Part shown: positions 1 to 7,032 of the stretch, piece after piece
Layout of the letters: the number at the start of each line of letters is the position of its first letter
Numbering within the stretch: the first letter of the stretch is position 1
Assembly: GCA_030601965.1 (NCBI GenBank)
Contig: JAUWAR010000014.1
Span: 1-15,975, forward strand
Direction: 5' to 3'
DNA: 15,975 nucleotides
Origin: a bacterium
GTDB taxonomy: Bacteria; Hydrothermota; UBA3073; JACQXS01; JAUWAR01
Made by a program: the position numbers and the translations under genes
Notes under the pieces: model-generated
What the model saw: only the letters and a program-made list of their open reading frames with translations
Database searches by the model: none
What the model was told of the DNA's origin: nothing

Positions 1-344
1 AGGGTTATCCTGCTGCTGAGATGAAACACGGTCCCATTGCACTCATTGATAAAAATATGCCTGTTGTATTTATTGCCATAAAAGATTCAGTTTATGAAAA
101 AGTCCTTAATAACATTGAAGAGGTAAAGGCTCGCAAGGGAAAGATAATAGCCATTGCCACAGAAGGCGATACCAGAATAACAAATCTCGTAGACCATGTG
201 ATATACATACCAGAGACCGCTGGTTTTTTGACACCTATCTTGACTGTGATACCCCTTCAGTTACTTGCATATCATATTGCAGTATTAAGGGGATTAGATG
301 TTGACAAACCCCGCAATCTTGCCAAAAGTGTAACAGTAGAATAG
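1..344 (+). CDS. glmS: glucosamine-6-phosphate synthase (glutamine:fructose-6-P amidotransferase), C-terminal end
   Basis: This is the 3' end of a gene that begins before the window. The open frame runs from base 3 and starts GYPAAEMKHGPIALID, the hallmark of the second SIS (sugar isomerase) domain of GlmS. It ends in the family-typical tail DKPRNLAKSVTVE. In known enzymes the SIS half isomerises fructose-6-phosphate and receives ammonia from the missing N-terminal glutaminase half, giving glucosamine-6-P for peptidoglycan and lipid A. The C-terminal LAKSVTVE motif forms part of the active site and is intact. The internal ATG at 21 is not the start. A GH130 gene follows 8 bp downstream behind a strong AGGAGG, so the two are probably cotranscribed, which makes sense for sugar metabolism. 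Confidence 0.96.
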   Translation, partial: GYPAAEMKHGPIALIDKNMPVVFIAIKDSVYEKVLNNIEEVKARKGKIIAIATEGDTRITNLVDHVIYIPETAGFLTPILTVIPLQLLAYHIAVLRGLDVDKPRNLAKSVTVE

Positions 345-352
345 GAGGCATT

Positions 353-1261
353 ATGTTTAAAAGATATGAGGGAAATCCCATTCTTGAACCTATCAAAGAA
401 CATAAATGGGAAGCCTGTATGGTGTTTAATTGTGCTGCTGTATATGAGCAAGAGAAAGTTCATATTGTTTATAGAGGTAGAGAGTCACATAACGGGATAT
501 CAAAAATCGGATATGCATCATCAAAAGATGGTTTTCATATAGATGAGAGGTTGGATAAGCCTATCTTTGAACCAGAAGGGGACATTGATTGCTTGGGCGT
601 TGAAGACCCAAGAATTATGAGGATAGGAGATAGATACTATATGACTTACACAGCTTATGGCAGGTGGCCTAAAATGGCACATGAGAGCCAAGGGACACAG
701 ATTGCAATGGTATCTATCTCTGTAAATGACTTTCTGAGTAAAAAATGGAACTGGAGCGAAAGAACTTATCCACTATTCAGAGTTGACAACAAGAATTGTG
801 TTATATTTCCAGAGAAGATGAAGGGAAGATATGCATTGTATTTCCGTATTCCACCACATATATGGATAGGTTATTCTGATGATTTAAAGAATATATATGA
901 TTGTAAAATACTTATGTCTCCTGAACAGGAATGGGAATATTATAAAATCGGGGCAGGTGCACCTCCTATCAAGACAGAAAAGGGATGGCTTTTTATATAT
1001 CATGGCGTAGATGCACATCACTATTATAGGCTTGGACTTATGTTTATTGACCTTGAGAATCCAGAAAAAGTTATAAAAAGATGGAAAGAACCTATCCTTG
1101 AGCCAGAAAAAGAATATGAAGAACAAGGAATAGTATCAAATGTAGTCTATACCTGTGGCGCAGTAAAGATTGGTAACAGAATATTCCTATACTATGGAGG
1201 TGCAGATACAGTAATATGTGTGGCAACTGCAGAACTTAAAGATATACTCTCACAAGTTTAG
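353..1261 (+). CDS. GH130 family glycoside phosphorylase/hydrolase (beta-mannoside type)
   Basis: A 302-aa protein of the five-bladed beta-propeller family GH130, whose members phosphorolyse or hydrolyse beta-mannosides, for example beta-1,4-mannosyl-glucose or mannosyl-GlcNAc. Visible family marks are the N-terminal GNPIL (residues 7-11), the RGRES segment (41-45), GVEDPRI (82-88) containing the catalytic Asp in the family's EDPR motif, the FPEKMKGRY segment, and GAGAPPIKTEKGW followed by YHGVD, which belong to the substrate and phosphate pocket. There is no signal peptide, so it should act in the cytoplasm, which suits a phosphorylase. An ideal AGGAGG lies a few bases before the ATG. It follows glmS by 8 bp and its stop abuts the start of the peptidase gene. 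The exact substrate, and phosphorylase versus hydrolase activity, cannot be settled by eye. Confidence 0.9.
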   Translation: MFKRYEGNPILEPIKEHKWEACMVFNCAAVYEQEKVHIVYRGRESHNGISKIGYASSKDGFHIDERLDKPIFEPEGDIDCLGVEDPRIMRIGDRYYMTYTAYGRWPKMAHESQGTQIAMVSISVNDFLSKKWNWSERTYPLFRVDNKNCVIFPEKMKGRYALYFRIPPHIWIGYSDDLKNIYDCKILMSPEQEWEYYKIGAGAPPIKTEKGWLFIYHGVDAHHYYRLGLMFIDLENPEKVIKRWKEPILEPEKEYEEQGIVSNVVYTCGAVKIGNRIFLYYGGADTVICVATAELKDILSQV

Positions 1262-2113
1262 ATGACAGGTGTGCTATTTTTATTCCTGTTCCTCTCAATT
1301 ACTGATACATTAGACCACTTTATATTTACTTATAACGAGAAAGACAGAGTAAATGCCAAGAGTGTTATCAAATATGCAGAGCCTGCTTTTTTGAGAATAT
1401 GCAGTGAATTCCAGCACACTCCCTCAAAACCCATCTCTATATATCTCGTTTCCACACACTCAGAATTTAAAGAACTTGTGAAAGATGGTTTTCCGGATTG
1501 GGGGGCTGGATGTGCCTATCCTGCCAGGAGTCTTATAATCTTAAAAAGTCCAAAACTTGTAAAAAAGAATGTAATTTTTCAAACACTGGTAGCACACGAG
1601 ATTTCGCACTGTGTACTTGGAGATATGCTAAAAGGTATCTGGATTCCCAGATGGTTTGACGAAGGAATAGCAATGTATGAGTCCCATGAATGGCAATTTG
1701 GAGAGGGTTTTATTTTATCATGGGCAAATTTTACAAATTCCATTATTCCACTCTCCCAAATTGAAAGAGTTTTTCCTCAAAAACTGAGTGAGGCAAGACT
1801 CGCCTATGTAGAGAGTTTTTCTACTATCTCTTTTATAATCCAGGAATTCGGGAGAGAAGCACTACTTGAAACGATAAAATTTATGAAGGAGACAACCTCC
1901 TTTGACCTCGCTTGCAAGAAAGTCCTCGGACTTAGTAAAAAGGATTTTGAGATAGAATGGTTAAAATGGGCAAAGAAGAATCATTCAGGTTTTGTCGTTC
2001 TCTTAAAGGACTTCTTTCCATATATGATAATCCTTATCATCTTTTTTCTTGTGGTCTTTTTTACCTTGATACAGCGAAAATCTAAATTTTCCTCAAAACA
2101 TCCTCAAATATAG
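1262..2113 (+). CDS. membrane-anchored gluzincin metallopeptidase (peptidase MA-like)
   Basis: A 283-aa protein with an N-terminal hydrophobic segment (about residues 2-13), an extracytoplasmic domain, and one strong C-terminal transmembrane helix (about 251-270) followed by a basic tail, giving an outside-facing domain anchored at both or one end. The zinc site is explicit: HEISH at 112-116 and WFDEG at 131-135, with E134 as the likely third ligand, as in peptidase-MA/M1-like gluzincins. The substrate is unknown. The ATG follows directly on the GH130 stop (TAGATG), so translation is probably coupled. I see no Shine-Dalgarno beyond what the upstream gene's end supplies. The last 32 bp overlap the end of the convergent aminotransferase gene, and no terminator hairpin is visible there. 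Confidence 0.8.
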   Translation: MTGVLFLFLFLSITDTLDHFIFTYNEKDRVNAKSVIKYAEPAFLRICSEFQHTPSKPISIYLVSTHSEFKELVKDGFPDWGAGCAYPARSLIILKSPKLVKKNVIFQTLVAHEISHCVLGDMLKGIWIPRWFDEGIAMYESHEWQFGEGFILSWANFTNSIIPLSQIERVFPQKLSEARLAYVESFSTISFIIQEFGREALLETIKFMKETTSFDLACKKVLGLSKKDFEIEWLKWAKKNHSGFVVLLKDFFPYMIILIIFFLVVFFTLIQRKSKFSSKHPQI

Positions 2114-3362
2114 CAAGTGCCTTATCTATATGTTCTCTTTCCAGAATAAGGGGTGGACTGAACCTGATACTATTTGTTCCACATCCTAAGAGTAGAAGCC
2201 CTTTTTCAAAACACTGATAGACTATTTTATCCCTTACTTCACCGTCTTTTACAAACTCTACTCCAATCATAAGACCTTTACCTCTAACATCACCTATAAT
2301 AGGATATTTGGACATAAGTCCTTTAAGAGCCTTTAATAAGTGTTTCCCCTGTTTTTTTGCATTCTCTACAAGTCCTTTTTCTAAAAGTCTAATAGTAGTA
2401 AGCGCAGCCACACAGCATACAGGATTCCCTCCAAATGTTGACGCATGGGCACCGCTCTTCCACTTCATCAATTCTGCTCTCGTAACAAGTGCACTGATAG
2501 GCATCCCAGATGCAATTCCCTTTGCAATACATACCATATCAGGTACTACTCCCCAATGCTCAATTGCAAACATTTTACCAGTCCTGCCCATACCAGACTG
2601 AACTTCATCATCTACAAAAAGTATGCCATATTTATCAAGTAGTTTTTTAAGTTCTTTAAAATATCCATCAGGAGGAACAATATATCCCCCTTCTCCCTGA
2701 ATGGGTTCGGCAAACAGTGCTCCTACTTCGTCTGGAGGTGTAGTAGTATGAAATATCTCATTCTCAATATAGTCTATACAGGCAAAATTACAGGAAGGAT
2801 AGCTAAGATTGAAAGAACATTTGTAACAATAAGGATATGGCACATGAGTAATACCAGGAACAAGCGGAGTAAAACCATCTCTTTGTACTGCTTTACTTGC
2901 AGTCAAGGACATTGCACCATAAGTCCTTCCATGAAAACTATTATAGAACGCAATCATCCTTGGGCGTTTTGTAGCATGCCTTACAAGTTTCATTGCCGCT
3001 TCAACTGCCTCTGCCCCTGAATTGCCGAAAAAGACTTTCTTGCTTTTGCTGCCAGGAGTGATCTCTACAAGTTTCTCTGCCAGATTAACAAAACATGGAT
3101 AGCTAAATACTGCCCCATCTATATGAATCAGAGTCTTGGCCTGCTTTTCTATCGTCCTTACAATCTCTGGATGACAATGACCTGTGGAACAACAAGCAAA
3201 ACCTGCACCAAAATCAAGAAATTTATTCCCATCGACATCAAAGATATACATCCCTTTACCTTTTTCTACTACAAATGGATACTCTCTAAAATAACTGGAA
3301 GATGTATACTTCTTATCTCTCTTTAAAATCTCCTGTGATTTTTGACCCGGTAGTTTGAACAT
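2082..3362 (-). CDS. class III PLP aminotransferase (ornithine/4-aminobutyrate aminotransferase family; possible amino-acid racemase)
   Basis: A 426-aa fold-type I PLP enzyme. Seen: the glycine turn GNSGAEAVEAA (about 113-123), FHGRTYGAMSLTAS (143-156), AEPIQGEGGY (218-227), the PLP-pairing Asp in VDDEVQSGMGRTG (250-262), and the Schiff-base lysine K281 in AKGIASGMP. Four cysteines (C179, C182, C191, C195) sit in a PYPYCYKC...C...C insert, which I recall from archaeal-type members of this group that include broad amino-acid racemases and lysine or GABA aminotransferases. An AAGAAGGGAAGAG ribosome-binding region precedes the ATG. It lies 18 bp after the saccharopine-dehydrogenase-like gene and shares its promoter, so a lysine or diamino-acid role is plausible. 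The substrate is not readable from sequence, and argD, gabT, lysine aminotransferase or racemase are all possible. Confidence 0.88.
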   Translation of the reverse strand: MFKLPGQKSQEILKRDKKYTSSSYFREYPFVVEKGKGMYIFDVDGNKFLDFGAGFACCSTGHCHPEIVRTIEKQAKTLIHIDGAVFSYPCFVNLAEKLVEITPGSKSKKVFFGNSGAEAVEAAMKLVRHATKRPRMIAFYNSFHGRTYGAMSLTASKAVQRDGFTPLVPGITHVPYPYCYKCSFNLSYPSCNFACIDYIENEIFHTTTPPDEVGALFAEPIQGEGGYIVPPDGYFKELKKLLDKYGILFVDDEVQSGMGRTGKMFAIEHWGVVPDMVCIAKGIASGMPISALVTRAELMKWKSGAHASTFGGNPVCCVAALTTIRLLEKGLVENAKKQGKHLLKALKGLMSKYPIIGDVRGKGLMIGVEFVKDGEVRDKIVYQCFEKGLLLLGCGTNSIRFSPPLILEREHIDKALAIFEDVLRKI

Positions 3363-3380
3363 AACTCTTCCCTTCTTATT

Positions 3381-4610
3381 TTACTCAAATTTTTCTAAAA
3401 TGTTTATGTTTCTTTTTCTTAATTCTTCCATGAATTTATCGTAGAGGCTGCCTTTTATGGTATCCTCTGGAGGCACTATGCCCTTTTCCGTTATCTCTCC
3501 TGCTAATAGCATCTTCGCGGCTATTGCTACAGGGAATCCTGTAACTCTCATCATGGAGGAAATACCATTCACCGTATCCGCCTCATCCCACATAAAATAC
3601 TCAATCTTGACCTTTTTACCCTCTTTAGTTCCTATCAGTGTATTATACATAACGCATACATCAGTTTCACCCTCAATCGGCTTAAGCCTGGGTGTTATAA
3701 GAGACAAAAAGAACTCGCGAGGTACTATATTCATATCTTTGAATTTCCATGGCTCAATATCAAGTAATCCACACTCCTTCAAAGTTTGTACTCCTTGCCA
3801 ATGACCAGGCCACCGGACGGTTTTTTCAGCAAATTCCTTGAGTTGCGGTCTTGAGTAAAGGAAACTGGGCATACCAGGCGTAACCGCACACTCTAACTCC
3901 TCATCCCGACCGAATTTGTTGAATCTAAACCTTTCAAGGTCAGTTGCAGCATCCACTTCTACGATTTCACCGTTCTTTATCACCTGCAATTTTATCATAT
4001 ATTCCCTTAATACATGCTCAAAAGCCCATGTTATCATGTATCTTAGTGGATGTCTTTGAGCAGCTTCCTTTGAAGGAATACCTCCAACTCTTGCTACTGC
4101 CTCCTCAGCAGTGTCCACCTTCCTGATTGCTTTACCAAGAGTGACATTACTTAGACCGGGCGCAAAACCCATTCCATCAATAAATGTTACGCCATTAGTT
4201 ATTGCCGTATTATGAAGCCAATCTCCATATTCATTAAGTGTCATCCCCTTAGGAACTTCTAACCCCTCCACCTCATAAGGGTCTGGTCTCCTGTGATACT
4301 CTTCTAACATGTCAACAAAATTCAATCCCGCTTCAACCGCACCCTGCACAACTCTATAGCTTGTTCTCCTATCAGGCAGTGCACTCACACCAACATCGTA
4401 TTGCTTCATTAGGTGAAACATCTCCTCCTTGTTAGCCACATCAAGAACATGAGGTGTTACCTTATTACCACCTATCCACTTTTTTACCCTCTCAAGAGTC
4501 TCTATCCTCCTACCCACTATTCCTATCTGTTCAACCTCTTCATCCTTAGCTAAATCCCAGGCAACTGCAGAACCAATCTTCCCCGAACCTCCAAAAACTA
4601 ATGCTCTCAT
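3381..4610 (-). CDS. saccharopine dehydrogenase family oxidoreductase
   Basis: A 409-aa protein that opens with a Rossmann nucleotide-binding motif (MRALVFGGSGKIGSAVAWDL). It continues with a family-typical ALPD segment (about residue 78), MGFAPGLSNVTLGKA, the catalytic-domain region FRFNKFGRDEELECAVTPG, and a closing GFPVAIAAKMLLAGEI helix. Members reduce or oxidise saccharopine or related N-substituted amino acids (lysine pathway, carboxynorspermidine). A GTG three bases upstream is also open, but the AGGAGG lies 7 nt from the ATG and only 4 nt from the GTG, so I choose the ATG. It is the first gene of a two-gene operon with the aminotransferase, and its own near-perfect promoter is described separately. 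The pairing suggests amino-acid interconversion, but the precise reaction is unknown. Confidence 0.85.
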   Translation of the reverse strand: MRALVFGGSGKIGSAVAWDLAKDEEVEQIGIVGRRIETLERVKKWIGGNKVTPHVLDVANKEEMFHLMKQYDVGVSALPDRRTSYRVVQGAVEAGLNFVDMLEEYHRRPDPYEVEGLEVPKGMTLNEYGDWLHNTAITNGVTFIDGMGFAPGLSNVTLGKAIRKVDTAEEAVARVGGIPSKEAAQRHPLRYMITWAFEHVLREYMIKLQVIKNGEIVEVDAATDLERFRFNKFGRDEELECAVTPGMPSFLYSRPQLKEFAEKTVRWPGHWQGVQTLKECGLLDIEPWKFKDMNIVPREFFLSLITPRLKPIEGETDVCVMYNTLIGTKEGKKVKIEYFMWDEADTVNGISSMMRVTGFPVAIAAKMLLAGEITEKGIVPPEDTIKGSLYDKFMEELRKRNINILEKFE

Positions 4611-4636
4611 CACCTTTCCTCCTTTTTAGATTTTTT

Positions 4637-4665
4637 ATTATAACAATTTTCGCCCACCCTGTCAA
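4637..4665 (-). promoter_or_regulatory. sigma-70 promoter for the saccharopine dehydrogenase/aminotransferase operon
   Basis: Read on the minus strand, a perfect TTGACA (bases 4665-4660) is followed after exactly 17 bases by a perfect TATAAT (4642-4637). Transcription would begin near 4630, leaving a short leader that contains the AGGAGG of the dehydrogenase gene. Both hexamers match the consensus, so strong constitutive expression is expected. Confidence 0.85.
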
Positions 4666-4692
4666 GAAAAATTAATCTGTCTTATTTTTTTC

Positions 4693-4721
4693 TTGACAGA
4701 AGTTTTTGCTCATATTACTAC
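4693..4721 (+). promoter_or_regulatory. candidate rplM promoter (leaderless mRNA)
   Basis: A perfect TTGACA lies at 4693-4698. With a 17-base spacer the -10 would be TACTAC (4716-4721); TATTAC at 4713 is closer to consensus but gives a 14-base spacer. The upstream gene is divergent, so rplM must have a promoter in this 119-bp gap. Either choice puts the first transcribed base within a few bases of the rplM ATG at 4730. Confidence 0.55.
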
Positions 4722-4729
4722 TTTCCCAT

Positions 4730-5128
4730 ATGGAAAAACAGTGGTATATTGTAGATGCAGAAAATAAAGTACTTGGTAGACTCGCAACAAGAGTTGCAAG
4801 AACCCTGTCAGGGAAGAACAAAGTTACTTATACACCAAATATTGATGCTGGAGATTTTGTAATCTGTACCAATGCTGAAAAGGTTACAGTTACAGGAACA
4901 AAGGAGAAAGATAAATATTACTCCAGATACTCGGGATATCAAGGTGGTCTAAAGAAAACTCCATTTGGAAAAATGAAAAAGGAACACCCTGAAAGAATAA
5001 TTTTACATGCAGTTAAAGGAATGTTGCCCAAAAATAAGTTAGGCAGGAGAATGTTAAAAAGACTAAAAGTCTATAGAGGAACAAATCATCCTCATGTTGC
5101 ACAAAAGATAGAATTACTTAAATGGTAG
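4730..5128 (+). CDS. rplM: 50S ribosomal protein L13
   Basis: A 132-aa L13, an early-assembly protein of the large subunit. Signature segments: EKQWYIVDAENKVLGRLAT at the N terminus, GKNKVTYTPNIDAGDFV, TGTKEKDKYYSRYSGYQGG, and the C-terminal GMLPKNKLGRRMLKRLKVY with NHPH. The frame is open upstream to a TTG at 4706, but L13 homologues begin right before WYIVDA, so ATG 4730 is chosen. No Shine-Dalgarno precedes it, which fits leaderless initiation. It overlaps rpsI by 7 bp, the conserved L13-S9 pair. It is slightly shorter than the usual 140-odd residues. Confidence 0.96.
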   Translation: MEKQWYIVDAENKVLGRLATRVARTLSGKNKVTYTPNIDAGDFVICTNAEKVTVTGTKEKDKYYSRYSGYQGGLKKTPFGKMKKEHPERIILHAVKGMLPKNKLGRRMLKRLKVYRGTNHPHVAQKIELLKW

Positions 5129-5568
5129 ACAAATCCGATCCAAAAAAACAGGATAATAAGAAACCAGAAACCCAAGAAACTAAAATGTATTATCTCGCCA
5201 CAGGTAAGAGAAAAAGGGCAATTGCAAGAGTTAGGATAAAAGAGGGCACAGGAAAGAGGATAGCAAATGGTAAAGAACTCAACATCTACTTCACAAATGA
5301 GGAGCACCTGAAACTTATTGATGAACCACTTGTGATAGCAAAGCCGAGTATTAATTTTGATGTATGTGTAAAATTAACTGGCGGTGGTAAATCCGGACAG
5401 GCAGAGGCGGTTTCTCTTGGTATCGCGCGTGCTCTTTTGAAGCACGATCCTGAATTACGAAAGTTATTCAAGCCAAAAGGACTTCTGCGAAGAGACCCAC
5501 GCGAAAAAGAAAGAAAGAAATATGGTAAAAAGAAGGCACGAAAGTCCTTCCAATGGACAAAGAGATAA
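5122..5568 (+). CDS. rpsI: 30S ribosomal protein S9
   Basis: S9 lies under the head of the small subunit, and its C-terminal tail reaches the P-site tRNA. Seen: YYLATGKRKRAIARVRI, then VKLTGGGKSGQAEAVSLGIARAL, LRRDPREKERKKYGKKKARKSFQWTKR, with the characteristic basic C-terminal KR. The 148-aa frame carries about 21 extra residues (Lys/Asp/Gln-rich) before the usual start; an alternative ATG at 5185 gives a 127-aa protein of normal length. I keep 5122 because its ATG overlaps the rplM stop (ATGGTAG), which suggests coupling, but the start is uncertain. The 3' end overlaps rpsB. Confidence 0.94.
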   Translation: MVDKSDPKKQDNKKPETQETKMYYLATGKRKRAIARVRIKEGTGKRIANGKELNIYFTNEEHLKLIDEPLVIAKPSINFDVCVKLTGGGKSGQAEAVSLGIARALLKHDPELRKLFKPKGLLRRDPREKERKKYGKKKARKSFQWTKR

Positions 5569-6296
5569 TGGATTTTGTAACTCCTAAGAATCTTTTAGAA
5601 GCTGGTGTCCATTTTGGGCATAGAACAGATAAATGGAATCCCAAAATGGAGAAATACATCTTTGCTAAAAGAAGCGAAATCCATGTAATAGACCTTGAGA
5701 TAACTCTTGAACTCCTGAAAAAGGCATGTGAAAAAGCCAGAGAAGTCATAAAGCAGGGAGGAACGATACTCTTCGTTGGAACAAAAAAGCAATGTGTGGA
5801 TATTGTGAAAGGAGAAGCAGAAAGATGTAATGCTTTTTATGTTAGCGAAAGATGGTTGGGTGGAACTCTCACAAACTTTGTTACAATTAGGGCATCTGTT
5901 CAGAGAATGAAATCTCTTGAACAACAAAAGGAAAAAGGAGATTATGGTGATTTGACTAAAAAGGAAATACTTTCCCGACAGCGCGAACTTACAAAATTAA
6001 AAAGAGACCTTGCAGGAATTGAAAATATGGAAAGCCTTCCTAATATTATTTATATCACTGATATCAAAAAAGATAGGATTGCAGTAAGAGAGGCAAAAAG
6101 ACTTAGCATACCTATAATAGCCATTATAGACACAAATGTTGACCCTGACCCAATAGATTATCCAATTCCTGGCAATGATGATGCAATTAAATCAGTTCAA
6201 ATTATAACATCGTCCGTAAGTAATGCTATAATTGAAGGAACAGACGAAAAAGAACTACTTTTGAAACAAGCAGAGAAACAGGAGGAAAATACCTAA
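5568..6296 (+). CDS. rpsB: 30S ribosomal protein S2
   Basis: A 242-aa S2, which bridges the head and body of the small subunit. Recognisable by NLLEAGVHFGHRTDKWNPKM at the N terminus, GGTILFVGTKKQ, the ERWLGGTLTNF motif, and the C-terminal IPIIAIIDTNVDPDPIDYPIPGND. A second ATG lies 15 bp upstream (5553), but starting at 5568 gives the same spacing to GVHFGH as in E. coli S2 and forms a TAATG overlap with rpsI. Unusually, tsf does not follow; a convergent minus-strand gene does, and tsf is about 4.4 kb away. The stop codon lies inside the first unit of an octamer repeat. Confidence 0.96.
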   Translation: MDFVTPKNLLEAGVHFGHRTDKWNPKMEKYIFAKRSEIHVIDLEITLELLKKACEKAREVIKQGGTILFVGTKKQCVDIVKGEAERCNAFYVSERWLGGTLTNFVTIRASVQRMKSLEQQKEKGDYGDLTKKEILSRQRELTKLKRDLAGIENMESLPNIIYITDIKKDRIAVREAKRLSIPIIAIIDTNVDPDPIDYPIPGNDDAIKSVQIITSSVSNAIIEGTDEKELLLKQAEKQEENT

Positions 6297-6372
6297 ATGC
6301 CTAAATATCTAAACACCTAAATATTTAGTAGTTTTTTCCTTTAGGTATTTAGGAATTTTGGATTTTAGGCAT
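6291..6372. repeat. inverted array of CCTAAAT octamers between convergent genes
   Basis: The left arm holds four 8-base units of the type RCCTAAAT (6291-6322). It is followed by a short perfect palindrome CTAAATATTTAG and a TAGTTTTTT tract, then a right arm of the reverse-complement units (TTTAGGT, ATTTAGG, TTTTAGGCAT) to about 6371. The arms can fold into one long imperfect hairpin. It begins within the stop of rpsB and includes the stop of the minus-strand PAS gene. Function is inferred: a bidirectional transcription end is the simplest reading. Confidence 0.6.
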
Positions 6373-7027
6373 CTTTATATTTAATCCTACCTAATATAAA
6401 AACTGCACTCCTTCTTACAACTGGATTGGGATCTTTCGAAAGACTCAAAATAGTGTCTATGATATCAGGGTCTCTTATTTTAATAGGAACTTTCTGTCCA
6501 GATTTTTTACCTACCTTACTTATTGCTTTGATGCTTGGACCATTCAATAGTGAAGATTTCAACAAAGATAGCACGGACTTGGTTGTTTGAATCTCTCCTA
6601 CTTTGTTTTTAGTCAGGTAGGTCGTATCGTAATCTCTGACCGAGCCTTCTTTTAACAACTTCTCCAATCTTGTCCCCTTAAATAGTAGTAGTAGTTGTAG
6701 TTGTAGTTGTAGTTGTAGTAGTAGTAGTTGTTGTTGTTCTTCTTTTTCAAAAATTATACCAACTGGCTGACCAACCAGTTCGTCTTCCTTGTAGCCCAAG
6801 AGTTTCAATGTTGCTTGATTTACCGTTCTTATTGTTGTGTCAGGATTGACCACAATCAAAGTGTCAACTATGGATTTGATGATGTTGTCAGTGTACTCCT
6901 TGGCTGCGGTTAGTTCCTTCTTAGTTCTATTCAAATCCTTGAGCATATAGATCATGGCAGTTCGAGACTTTTCCAATTTTTTGGCTCTTTTTTCAAGAAG
7001 CTTTTCTTCTTTCTCTTCTTTTCCCAT
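6365..7027 (-). CDS. PAS-domain protein with Gln/Leu microsatellite tract and HEAT-like tail, no kinase domain
   Basis: A 220-aa protein. Residues 1-45 form a Lys/Glu-rich coiled coil. About 42-145 is a PAS sensor domain (DNIIKSIVDTLIVVNPDTTIRTVNQATLKLLGYKEDELVGQ read in two parts, then FKGTRLEKLLKEGSVRDYD). About 165-218 looks like a HEAT repeat (DPNPVVRRSAVFILGRI). Between PAS segments, residues 98-115 are only Gln and Leu, written by a CAA/CTA trinucleotide microsatellite. The PAS core usually continues through a TKDGE.PV segment, but here it breaks off after YLTKNKVGEIQTT, and no histidine kinase or other output domain follows. It therefore looks like a truncated sensor joined to an unrelated tail. 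The gene upstream, 5 bp away in another frame, supplies membrane and coiled-coil parts. Function unknown; it may be a decaying sensor. Confidence 0.65.
   Translation of the reverse strand: MGKEEKEEKLLEKRAKKLEKSRTAMIYMLKDLNRTKKELTAAKEYTDNIIKSIVDTLIVVNPDTTIRTVNQATLKLLGYKEDELVGQPVGIIFEKEEQQQLLLLQLQLQLQLLLLFKGTRLEKLLKEGSVRDYDTTYLTKNKVGEIQTTKSVLSLLKSSLLNGPSIKAISKVGKKSGQKVPIKIRDPDIIDTILSLSKDPNPVVRRSAVFILGRIKYKDA
6683..6738 (-). repeat. trinucleotide microsatellite (CAA/CTA) inside the PAS gene
   Basis: Fifty-six bases made of TAG and TTG triplets on the plus strand, i.e. CAA and CTA codons on the coding strand. The order is three CAA, a run of CTA, four alternating CAA-CTA pairs, then further CTA. 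The length is a multiple of three within the frame, so slippage changes the tract length without breaking the gene. Confidence 0.9.
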
Positions 7028-7032
7028 ATGTA

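Noticed and set aside
674..2850. TGGCAC motifs as -24/-12 sigma-54 promoters
   Set aside because: The TGGCAC occurrences I checked (for example near 675, 2838 and 11652) lack a TTGC at the required distance and lie inside genes.
4706..4730. TTG start for rplM giving eight extra residues
   Set aside because: The extra LILLLSH-type residues do not occur in L13 proteins, and the TTG would lie upstream of the predicted transcription start.
5468..5927. Minus-strand ORFs across rpsI and rpsB
   Set aside because: They are shadows of strongly conserved ribosomal protein genes on the plus strand.
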